Positions 1-7,579 of a stretch of 30,640 nucleotides of DNA are shown here, piece after piece (positions within the stretch are counted from its first letter, which is position 1; each line of letters opens with the position of its first letter). The notes beneath the pieces are model-generated. The model did not search any database and was not told the origin of the DNA. It saw only the letters and a list, made by a program, of their open reading frames with translations. Made by a program: the position numbers and the translations under genes. Origin of the DNA: Cellvibrionales bacterium UBA2618 (GTDB lineage: Bacteria > Pseudomonadota > Gammaproteobacteria > Pseudomonadales > Porticoccaceae). Where the stretch lies: the NCBI GenBank assembly GCA_002339165.1, contig DDJS01000153.1:690-31329 (forward strand). Direction: 5' to 3'.

Positions 1-1347
1 ATCGTCAAAAGGCATGCTTTGATCCCAGATCAAGGCACTGTCGTCACCCGGCAAATAGTGCTGCCAGTTGTAACCGGCGACCCGCTTGGGGGTCAGCGAA
101 TTGTGCACAAACAGGGTGTTGCCATCGCGGTCGGCGTAAACAAAATTAAAACTCGCGAAGGTCTGCATGCGCAGTGCATCGCGCCACTGTTCAAGATTGT
201 TGGCCTTGCTCATCGCCAGCCATTGCTCGACCTGCCGTATTTCGCCCATGCCCGCATAACGCACCGCATAGGTGCCGTGATCGGTGCGCAGTACCGGGCC
301 ATGCACCGAGCGAAGTCCCTCTTCAGTCACCGACCAGGGAATAAACCCAGCGAGCTTGATGTCTATGATGATATCGCGCGATTCCAGCGTTCGCCACTGG
401 CCATCAAGGCGATAACGCATTGGGTCGTCGGGGTCGATATCCAGCACGTAGACATCGACTAAATCCGGTTTGTTAACGGTCGCGCCCCAGCCGAGCTTTT
501 CGGTAAAACCTACGCCCATCGTCGCGCCACCGGGAAATACCCCGCCCATAATGTTCAGCCCCTCGCCGCTTTGCACGTGAGCTTCGTACCAGGCCACCGG
601 CCCAGTGGCCGGTTGGTGTGAGTTGATCGCTAAGCGAGTGGCGCCATCGGTGCTGTTGTGGGGCGATACCGCAGTGGCGTTGGAGCCCACCGGCAGCCCA
701 TTCATGATGACGCCCTTGCCTTCGCTAGCAGCATTGGCAATAGCTGCCGCCAGGTGACTGCGCGTTGCATCGGCATTGTCTATCGAGGCATCTGGGCCAC
801 CGCTGATCGGGTATTTACGCTGCTCTTCAAACAGCTCCAGCAGCACCGCGTCAAACCCATAAAAAAGCAAATGCCTGAGCGCATAACCGGCGACAATGTC
901 GCGACCATCGACCGGAAATAACGCCGCATTGGTGTCCTTTGGATGCAGCGCCGCGTAATAGTTGAGACCGTCGGCAAAGGCCTCGACGTAGGCGCGAGTG
1001 GCGGGCGCCAACTGGCTGTTGTAACCGGCGTCTAGGTCGTCCCAAATACCCAGCCATTTGACCAAAAAGTCGACCGTCGCTGCATCACGGCCATTGATGG
1101 TGGCGTTGGTTCCGCGGTGAAAGGCAATGGTGTCATGGATGATCGCCCAGTTGTCTTCACTCTGAGCGTAAGCAAAGCCGAAGGCGGCGTCGACGTCACG
1201 CTCGCCTATGATATGGGGCACCCCCATATGATCGCGCTCGATCACCACATCGTAGCGCTTACCGAGCGCCAAATAGTCGGCCGGAACGAAGGTCTGCGCA
1301 CAACCCGACAGGCAAACACTGATACTGACAAAAATCCATAGACGCAC
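1..1347 (-). CDS. Penicillin acylase family (S45) lipoprotein-like hydrolase, 5' part
   Basis: The reading frame is open from 1347 to the left edge (449 codons seen), so the C-terminal part is missing. The start is a GTG with AAGGGG seven bases upstream. Residues 1-16 form a short hydrophobic leader ending in LSGC, a plausible lipobox with Cys16, so the protein is probably an exported lipoprotein. Residues 36-46 (VIERDHMGVPH) match the start of the mature alpha chain in Ntn-hydrolase acylases. NGLPVGSNA at 216-224 holds the predicted autocatalytic nucleophile Ser222 after a linker peptide. The family hydrolyses amide bonds in penicillins, acyl-homoserine lactones or cyclic lipopeptides; the substrate cannot be told here. 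In such enzymes the precursor cleaves itself before the Ser to give alpha and beta chains. No partner gene is seen nearby. Family assignment is firm, specificity open. Confidence 0.88.
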   Translation of the reverse strand, partial: MRLWIFVSISVCLSGCAQTFVPADYLALGKRYDVVIERDHMGVPHIIGERDVDAAFGFAYAQSEDNWAIIHDTIAFHRGTNATINGRDAATVDFLVKWLGIWDDLDAGYNSQLAPATRAYVEAFADGLNYYAALHPKDTNAALFPVDGRDIVAGYALRHLLFYGFDAVLLELFEEQRKYPISGGPDASIDNADATRSHLAAAIANAASEGKGVIMNGLPVGSNATAVSPHNSTDGATRLAINSHQPATGPVAWYEAHVQSGEGLNIMGGVFPGGATMGVGFTEKLGWGATVNKPDLVDVYVLDIDPDDPMRYRLDGQWRTLESRDIIIDIKLAGFIPWSVTEEGLRSVHGPVLRTDHGTYAVRYAGMGEIRQVEQWLAMSKANNLEQWRDALRMQTFASFNFVYADRDGNTLFVHNSLTPKRVAGYNWQHYLPGDDSALIWDQSMPFDD

Positions 1348-1796
1348 GAACCAACCCCTTATTTTTATTATGCTTATTTCGGAAGAGCAGCAACACCGCT
1401 GAATATACGGCGCTCGGCGGCGGTGGGATGAGCCTCCGCCCATCGAGGGCCGCTGGCGCGTTCAACTCAGATCGCTATTATTGCATTATTGGTCGTGCGC
1501 TATTGAGTATGCGCGGTTCATCATGCGGTGTTAAATAAGTTGTTAATTAGACGCTCGATCTCGGGTTCTTGAATAGGTGCTCGGCTCGGCCAATTCAACG
1601 TCAGCGACTGTATTGCGATGCCCATCACTCAGCAGCACACGAAGCAACCCAGCCCTCAGTGGCGGACTCGTCGATAGCGCACTAACGGGTAGCGAATGGA
1701 CAGCGCAGTCCTTGGACTTAATCTCTAAACCGCACTCCTTGGCCATACACTTTTGAACCGCGCAAAATATTGTTACATACGCGGTATCGCCGCTGG
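1348..1796. other. Intergenic region, no supported gene
   Basis: This 449-base stretch lies between the acylase start and the end of nfeD. It must hold the acylase promoter, but no convincing -10/-35 pair was recognised. A 67-codon frame on the minus strand (1543-1746) has no ribosome binding site and no family I recognise, so it is not called. Nothing else is supported. Confidence 0.5.
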
Positions 1797-2255
1797 CTAA
1801 ACCGCCAACCGCGATACCCGAAACTTACCCACATTTACCTCGATTACTTCAACCAGGGTTGCCGCGTCCAAGTTTTCGTCGCTCTCGAGCAACCAGTCAA
1901 TCCCAGAATAGCGGTGTATATAGGCCTCGTCGGCGGTCAGCGGGTTGTCCAGCTGAAATGTGTAGCCAATCAAATCTGAGCGTGGCGCGCTGTCGTCAAC
2001 CGACGCGCCGAGTTTCTTTAACGGCCGCCAAGCGATCGCAAAAATCGCCGCGGTCAGCACCGAAGTAACCCCAAGCGCCACCGGAAGCGAGCCCGATAGC
2101 CACTGAAATTTGATCATCAAACCCACGCTGATGCTCGCCAAACCAACCGCCGCAAGAATCACCAGCGAGAAACCAAAAGCGGTGGCCTCGATCAACAGCA
2201 GCAATACGCCGACGACGATCATCATTGTGGCGGTATCTTGCATCGCGACGTTCAC
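1797..2255 (-). CDS. NfeD family membrane protein
   Basis: A 152-residue protein with three hydrophobic segments at about residues 10-29, 30-47 and 53-72, followed by a soluble C-terminal part (about 80-152) of the size and character of the NfeD OB-fold domain. Short NfeD proteins (YbbJ type) are partners of SPFH/stomatin proteins and sit next to them in bacteria; they are thought to help organise or stabilise membrane microdomains. The GTG start overlaps the TGA stop of the upstream SPFH gene (GTGA), so translation is probably coupled. An in-frame ATG at 2243 is an alternative start. No protease domain is present, so this is the short form. Assignment rests on topology, size and the SPFH neighbour. 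Confidence 0.85.
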   Translation of the reverse strand: MNVAMQDTATMMIVVGVLLLLIEATAFGFSLVILAAVGLASISVGLMIKFQWLSGSLPVALGVTSVLTAAIFAIAWRPLKKLGASVDDSAPRSDLIGYTFQLDNPLTADEAYIHRYSGIDWLLESDENLDAATLVEVIEVNVGKFRVSRLAV

Positions 2256-3400
2256 GACGAGTTCCGGTTATTGATGCTTTTAATAATCGAGGTAACCTGC
2301 GCCACCACCGATGACACATCGGTGGCAGAGTCCGGCAGCAACACCACCGATGAATCTCGCGCAATGGCGTGTTTGGCCTCGATGGCCTTGGTAGCAAGAT
2401 CTAGTTGAATGGCTTTTTGACCCATTTCGGTATCCGCCGCTGCACCAATCTTGCGGATTGCCTCGGCTTTCGCTTCGGCTACGGCAATAATCGCATTGGC
2501 CTCACCCTCAGCACGCAGTACCTGCTCGTCGCGATCGGCCTCTGCCGCCAGCACTACCGATTGCTGCGCGCCCTGCGCGCGGTTAATCGCCGCCTGACGG
2601 TCGCCCTCAGATTCGAGTATCTGCGCCCTTTTCACGCGTTCGGCCTTCATTTGTGCCTCCATCGCGTCCATCACCGAGCGCGGTGGCACAATATCTTTGA
2701 TCTCATACCGCAACACCTGAATACCCCAAGGCGCAGACGCTTCGTTGATGGCTGAAACAATGTTTGTATTCAACACGTCACGCTCTTCAAAAGTCCGGTC
2801 GAGTTCCATCTTTCCGAGTTCCGAGCGCATAGTGGTCTGCGCCAACTGGGTCACCGCAAACAAGTAGTCGTCAACGCCGTAAGTGGCTTTAAACGGATCA
2901 AGCACGCGAAAATACAATACCCCATCGACCGTCAGGGAAATGTTGTCGCGGGTAATCGCATTTTGACTCGGCACATCCACCGCTTGCTCTTTGAGTGAGC
3001 GAACCGCTGCGACGCGATCGACAAACGGTAAAATAACGTTCAGTCCCGCCTCTTTGGTCGATTGATAACGCCCGAATCGCTCGATCACGTAGGTGGTATT
3101 TTGTGGGATAAATTTGATCACCGATCGCAGTAGGGCGATCACAAAGACTAAAATGATAAATTGCATAAACGGCACGTCTGACAGGAAATCCATAGATAAA
3201 TTCTCGGTTTGAAAGGTGTCAATGCTCAGAAAGGCCCACGCCAGCAGCGCAGGTATCAGGTATAGCAGATTCAGCGGGTTAAAACTTATAGCGGAGCGGG
3301 ACCAGCGATCTTTGATTATTTTGAATAACTCATCGATATCGGGTGGTCCTGAATCTCCACCCCACGGATCTCTGCCATCGCCATTACCAGAATCTGCCAA
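2252..3400 (-). CDS. SPFH/stomatin-paraslipin family protein with HflK-like N-terminus
   Basis: A 382-residue membrane-anchored SPFH protein of the QmcA (YbbK)/paraslipin type. Hydrophobic segments lie at about 45-60 and 79-95. The SPFH domain begins near NTTYVIERFGRYQ (101-113) and is followed by an alanine/glutamate-rich coiled coil (about 270-345) that drives oligomerisation. The family forms large ring or cage assemblies in the inner membrane with NfeD proteins; cellular roles include membrane order and control of membrane proteolysis. The start is TTG, supported by GGGAGG about nine bases upstream; the next Met is residue 70 and would remove the first membrane segment. The first 30 residues (RDPWGG...PPDIDELFK) resemble the N-terminus of HflK rather than QmcA, which is unusual. 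It heads an operon with nfeD. Confidence 0.88.
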   Translation of the reverse strand: MADSGNGDGRDPWGGDSGPPDIDELFKIIKDRWSRSAISFNPLNLLYLIPALLAWAFLSIDTFQTENLSMDFLSDVPFMQFIILVFVIALLRSVIKFIPQNTTYVIERFGRYQSTKEAGLNVILPFVDRVAAVRSLKEQAVDVPSQNAITRDNISLTVDGVLYFRVLDPFKATYGVDDYLFAVTQLAQTTMRSELGKMELDRTFEERDVLNTNIVSAINEASAPWGIQVLRYEIKDIVPPRSVMDAMEAQMKAERVKRAQILESEGDRQAAINRAQGAQQSVVLAAEADRDEQVLRAEGEANAIIAVAEAKAEAIRKIGAAADTEMGQKAIQLDLATKAIEAKHAIARDSSVVLLPDSATDVSSVVAQVTSIIKSINNRNSS

Positions 3401-3572
3401 ACCCTCGCCCCTCCCGACCTAGTGCTGCAGTTGCGCGTCGCCATGGATGCCGCTGGTCGCGCAAACACATGGCAATTAATGCCAAACTGCTGTGCGCAGT
3501 CTATAAGAAAAGTGCTGACAGCAACAGGTCACTGTATTGACAACCTCGGCGAGGGCCGCTGTTATGGTGCGC

Positions 3573-6299
3573 TTACACCTGCCATGGGGGCGGCGAATCG
3601 GGCACAGTGGCAAACTTTTTGAGCGCTTTGCGCTGCACTTCGATATCGACATGCCCATCCCGCACCAGTGCCTCGATGGCCGACAATGCAATGCTGTTGC
3701 GGTCGACTTCAAAGAACGCCCGCAGTTCTTCGCGCCGATCGCTGCGCCCAAAACCGTCGGTGCCTAGCGCCACAAAGCGCCCTTCAACATAGGCTGCGAT
3801 CATCTCGGGCAACGCCCGCACATAGTCGCTGACCGCGACGATTGGCAGCCTGCCCGGCAGTTGTTGTTGGACATGACTCAGCGCCGGGTTGGTGGTGGCC
3901 GCGAGACGATTTTGACGCTCTACAGCCCGCGCATCACGAGTGAGTTGCGAGTAACTGGTGGCGCTAAAAATGTCGCTGGAAATGGCAAAGTCAGTCGCCA
4001 AAATGTCGGCTGCGGCAATCACTTCGTTAAGCAGCGTACCAGAACCAATCAACCGAACACGGATCTCGGCGTCTCGATCACCGCGCGCACCGAGTTGATA
4101 AAGACCATTGATTATGCCCCGCTCTAGGTCCTCTGCACTCTCTGCACTTCCCTCGCCATCGATAACCGCTGGGCGCTCGGGCATGCTCGGCTGCGGGTAG
4201 TTCTCATTCATCAGCGTGATATAATAAAAAACGTCCTCCTCGCGTTCGATCATCGCCCGCATACCGTGGTCCATAATCACCGCCAACTCATAGGCATAGG
4301 CGGGATCGTACGCGCGACAATTGGGCACGGTGGCCGCCACCAATTGACTGCTGCCGTCCTGATGTTGCAAGCCCTCGCCCGACAGCGTGGTGCGGCCCGC
4401 CGTCGCGCCGAGTAAAAACCCGCGGGCGCGCTGATCGGCCGCCGCCCAGATCAAATCGCCGACGCGCTGAAAACCAAACATCGAATAGTAGATATAAAAC
4501 GGCAGCATCGGCTGACCGTGAACCGAGTATGCCGTGGCGGCCGCGGTCCAAGACGACATGGCGCCGGCTTCGTTAATGCCTTCCTCGAGTAACTGACCGT
4601 TGCGCGCCTCTTTGTAATACATCATCGAATTAGCGTCTTCGGGCTGATAGAGTTGCCCCTTGGGCGCGTAAATACCGATCTGTCGAAACAACCCATCCAT
4701 ACCAAAGGTGCGCGCTTCGTCGGCAACGATCGGCACAATACTCGGCCCGAGATCGGCATCTTTTAATAGCGCACTCAAAATGCGCACCGCGGCCATGGTC
4801 GTCGACATGGCTTTGTCGTTCGCCGCAAGGGCAAACTTGGCATAGTGGTCGCGCCGCGGAATAGACAACTTCTTGTGGCTCGGTAGACGCGATGTGCGGG
4901 CTGGCAGATAGCCTCCCAGCGCCACTCGCCGCTGGTGTAAATAGCGCATTTCAAGGCTGTCTTCGGGCGGCTTATAGAAATTTAATTGCGCCAAATCTGC
5001 GTCGTTCAAGGGCAGATCAAAGCGATCGCGAAATGCTTTTAGGCCCTCGGCGTCGAGGTTTTTTGCCTGGTGAGAGGTCATCCGGCTCTCACCCGCACCG
5101 CCCATGCCAAAACCCTTTTTAGTTTTCGCCAATATCACCGTCGGCTTGCCATTTTTTGCCTTTGATGCGGCGTAGGCGGCGTACAATTTACGCATGTCAT
5201 GGCCGCCGCGTTTGAGGGCGTTGATCTCGGCGTCGGTCATATGACTCACCAAATCCCGGGTCACTGGATCGGAATCAAAGAATTTTGCGCGGTTGTAGTC
5301 GCCGTCCTTGGATCCCAAATCTTGATACTCGCCATCGACCGTCTCCGCAAAGCGGCGCAGCAGCACCATCTCGGTATCGCGTGCAAACAGCGCGTCCCAC
5401 TCCGATCCCCAAAGCACTTTGATAACGTTCCAGCCAGCGCCGATAAACAGGCTCTCCAATTCCTGAATGATCTGACCATTACCGCGCACCGGTCCATCGA
5501 GGCGCTGCAAGTTGCAGTTGACGATAAACGTCAGGTTATCGAGACCCTCGCGCGCCGCAAGCGTCAACCCGCCGAGCGACTCCGGCTCGTCCATTTCGCC
5601 ATCGCCAAACACCCCCCAGACGTGGCGCTCCGCGGTATCCGCCAAACCACGCCCCTCTAGATAACGCATAAACCGCGCCTGATAGATTGCGCTCATAGGG
5701 CCAAGTCCCATCGAACCGGTGGGGAATTGCCAAAAGTCTGGCATCAGCCAAGGATGTGGGTAGGAACACAGGCCGTCGCCACCTAGCTCGCGTCGGTAGT
5801 TGCCAATGGTTTCCTCGCTCAATCGCCCCTCGAGAAACGCCCGAGCGTATACGCCGGGTGCCGAGTGCGGTTGAAAATACACCAGATCGCCAGGGCCGTG
5901 CTCGCTATCGGCACGAAAAAAATGGTTAAAGCCGACTTCAAAAATTTCAGCTGCCGACGCGTAGCTGGCGATGTGCCCACCGAGACCGCCATAGGCTTGA
6001 TTGGCGCGCATCACCATCACCAACGCATTCCAGCGGATGATCGCGGTCAATCGCTGTTCCATCTCAAGGTCACCGGGAAAGGCGCCCTGCTGGTCGATAC
6101 CAATCGAATTTCGGTAGGCTGAATAGGGCTGCTCTAGCAATGCAATACCGCGGTTTTGCGCGGCGCGATCGAGACTCCGCAAAATATGTTGGGCGCGCTC
6201 GACGCCGCTATTGGCGATCACTGCGGTTAGCGAATCGAGCCAGTCGCGGGTCTCTGCCGGGTCGTCATCGAAACCCTTTAAATCGGTTGTTGCAGACAT
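3573..6299 (-). CDS. Homodimeric 2-oxoacid dehydrogenase E1 (AceE/MdeB-like)
   Basis: A 908-residue thiamine-diphosphate enzyme of the AceE family (E. coli AceE is about 887). The N-terminal DDDPAETRDWL region matches the E2-binding segment. The ThDP motif starts GDGEMDEPES and runs to NCNLQRLDGP; AKTKKGFGMG followed by SHQAK matches the mobile active-site loop with its catalytic His. It would decarboxylate pyruvate or a close 2-oxoacid and acetylate an E2 lipoyl domain. No aceF or lpd lies beside it. Instead an Lrp-type regulator is divergent, as in Pseudomonas putida mdeB/mdeR, where MdeB serves 2-oxobutyrate from methionine breakdown; no mdeA is in the window, so this role is inference. 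I prefer the ATG at 6299, which has AGGTGG seven bases upstream, over a GTG at 6305. Plain AceE remains possible. Confidence 0.9.
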   Translation of the reverse strand: MSATTDLKGFDDDPAETRDWLDSLTAVIANSGVERAQHILRSLDRAAQNRGIALLEQPYSAYRNSIGIDQQGAFPGDLEMEQRLTAIIRWNALVMVMRANQAYGGLGGHIASYASAAEIFEVGFNHFFRADSEHGPGDLVYFQPHSAPGVYARAFLEGRLSEETIGNYRRELGGDGLCSYPHPWLMPDFWQFPTGSMGLGPMSAIYQARFMRYLEGRGLADTAERHVWGVFGDGEMDEPESLGGLTLAAREGLDNLTFIVNCNLQRLDGPVRGNGQIIQELESLFIGAGWNVIKVLWGSEWDALFARDTEMVLLRRFAETVDGEYQDLGSKDGDYNRAKFFDSDPVTRDLVSHMTDAEINALKRGGHDMRKLYAAYAASKAKNGKPTVILAKTKKGFGMGGAGESRMTSHQAKNLDAEGLKAFRDRFDLPLNDADLAQLNFYKPPEDSLEMRYLHQRRVALGGYLPARTSRLPSHKKLSIPRRDHYAKFALAANDKAMSTTMAAVRILSALLKDADLGPSIVPIVADEARTFGMDGLFRQIGIYAPKGQLYQPEDANSMMYYKEARNGQLLEEGINEAGAMSSWTAAATAYSVHGQPMLPFYIYYSMFGFQRVGDLIWAAADQRARGFLLGATAGRTTLSGEGLQHQDGSSQLVAATVPNCRAYDPAYAYELAVIMDHGMRAMIEREEDVFYYITLMNENYPQPSMPERPAVIDGEGSAESAEDLERGIINGLYQLGARGDRDAEIRVRLIGSGTLLNEVIAAADILATDFAISSDIFSATSYSQLTRDARAVERQNRLAATTNPALSHVQQQLPGRLPIVAVSDYVRALPEMIAAYVEGRFVALGTDGFGRSDRREELRAFFEVDRNSIALSAIEALVRDGHVDIEVQRKALKKFATVPDSPPPWQV

Positions 6300-6378
6300 G
6301 CTCACGCCACCTAAATCGCCACCTAAAGAATGCCTATAGTAATCACCATGGCGCAGCAGGTGTTGCTATTTCAATACC

Positions 6379-6403
6379 TTTATGCAATAGTTTTCAGCAT
6401 AAA
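6379..6403. promoter_or_regulatory. Perfect 7-bp inverted repeat in the divergent aceE-like/lrp intergenic region
   Basis: TTTATGC at 6379-6385 and GCATAAA at 6397-6403 are perfectly inverted with 11 bases between them. The site lies midway in the only shared control region of the divergent pair. An AATACCT direct repeat (6373-6379 and 6413-6419) brackets it. Lrp/AsnC proteins bind AT-rich dyads of about this size, so this is a candidate operator for the neighbouring regulator. The dyad is seen; the binding is inferred. Confidence 0.5.
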
Positions 6404-6434
6404 ATTTAAGTTAATACCTATATAGCAGCAGATT

Positions 6435-6929
6435 ATGCCGAACATAGATCTCGACGCCATAGACCTAAAAATTATTCATATACTTCAGGAGTCGGCCAAG
6501 ATATCCAACGCCGAACTTGCACAACGGATTGGCCTGACGCCCTCGCCCTGTCTGAGTCGAGTGCGCGCGCTCGAGGCGGCTGGCGTGATAAGACGCTACG
6601 TGGCGCTGGTCGAGCCGATTTCCGTCGGCTTGCCGATCAGCGTTTTTATTCACGTTGCCCTGGAACGCCAAGTCGATCGGTCGCTGGAACGCTTTGAGTC
6701 GGCGATGCAAGATCAAGCGGAAGTGATGGAGTGTTATCTGATGACCGGCGACAGCGACTATCTGATTCGCGTGTTGGTTCCAGACATCTCGACGCTGGAA
6801 CACTTTATCGTCGACAAATTGTCGAAAATCGCCGGAGTATCGAATATAAAATCGAGCTTTGCGCTCAAGCAGGTCAAGTATAAAACCGCACTGCCTATGG
6901 CGTCACAACTGCGCGATGCCAGCGCTTAA
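6435..6929 (+). CDS. Lrp/AsnC family transcriptional regulator
   Basis: A 164-residue protein of standard family length. Residues 5-60 form the winged helix-turn-helix (helices around ISNAELAQRIGLTPSPCLSRVRALEAAG would span 23-50), and residues about 70-155 the RAM ligand-binding/oligomerisation domain, with the conserved VMECYLMTGDSDYLIRV strand-turn-strand. Such proteins sense amino acids and control linked metabolic genes. It is divergent from the AceE-like gene across a 135-base region with a clear dyad, so it most likely controls that gene and itself. The layout matches MdeR, the activator of methionine gamma-lyase genes. No strong Shine-Dalgarno precedes the ATG. The 3' end overlaps the stop codon of soxG on the opposite strand. 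Confidence 0.93.
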   Translation: MPNIDLDAIDLKIIHILQESAKISNAELAQRIGLTPSPCLSRVRALEAAGVIRRYVALVEPISVGLPISVFIHVALERQVDRSLERFESAMQDQAEVMECYLMTGDSDYLIRVLVPDISTLEHFIVDKLSKIAGVSNIKSSFALKQVKYKTALPMASQLRDASA

Positions 6930-7579
6930 GCGCCCAACTCACCCTCTATGCGGCAACCAAATTCGCTTCCTGCATCGAGTAACCAGCGGGCGATATAGTC
7001 GGCGAAGGTGCGCCTAACGACAAGCTCATAAGAGCCGTCAGGGCGATTGGCAACCACCGCTGAGGCCTTGGCAAAGGTGGTTTGCACGCAGCGCCCGCCG
7101 CCCTCGACCGCAGTGCCCCATCCACCGAAGTCATACAACGAGGATTTTTTGAGCAGCGTATTCAACGCGACTGCTGAGCCGCGCAGATTGATGATGGTTT
7201 GACCTCCGGCCACGTCGACGATCGACAAGTGCCCCGACAGTGCGGCGCGCAACTGGGCCTGTAAATCAATGCTGTCAGCCCGGCTAACCAGCAACCAATC
7301 ATCCGGCCCGAGCCAATAGAGACTGTGCGTACGACTGGTGTGGTAATGACCTGGTTGGGTTGGTAGCGCAATACCCAAAACCTGCAGGATGCCGGCACAA
7401 AACGCGTCATCACCGGCATCGCCACGAATATTGAGGTGGCTGCACAGGGGCATCTCTTTCACTACCAGATCAAACAGCAATTCACCAAAGGCAATTTCTC
7501 CACCAGCGCTGTACTCATGGTGGCTAAAGTTGCCATAGGCGTGCATAAGCGGTGTTTCCATCGAAATATTATTCGACAT
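6926..7579 (-). CDS. soxG: Sarcosine oxidase gamma subunit
   Basis: A 217-residue protein at the last position of a soxBDAG operon. The gamma subunit is a small GcvT/YgfZ-like fold that completes the alpha-beta-gamma-delta heterotetramer; it carries no cofactor itself. Recognisable family stretches are LNIRGDAGDDAFCAGILQVLG near the N-terminus, the YWLGPDDWLLV segment, and a C-terminal VRRTFADYIARWLLDAG. The ATG lies inside the 3' end of soxA (11-base overlap), with GAGGGAG about nine bases before it, so translation is coupled. Length is normal. The stop codon overlaps that of the convergent lrp gene inside the palindrome at 6922-6933. Confidence 0.93.
   Translation of the reverse strand: MSNNISMETPLMHAYGNFSHHEYSAGGEIAFGELLFDLVVKEMPLCSHLNIRGDAGDDAFCAGILQVLGIALPTQPGHYHTSRTHSLYWLGPDDWLLVSRADSIDLQAQLRAALSGHLSIVDVAGGQTIINLRGSAVALNTLLKKSSLYDFGGWGTAVEGGGRCVQTTFAKASAVVANRPDGSYELVVRRTFADYIARWLLDAGSEFGCRIEGELGA

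Noticed and set aside
1543..1746. 67-codon frame on the minus strand downstream of nfeD
   Set aside because: No Shine-Dalgarno before its ATG, no recognised family and a composition like intergenic DNA.
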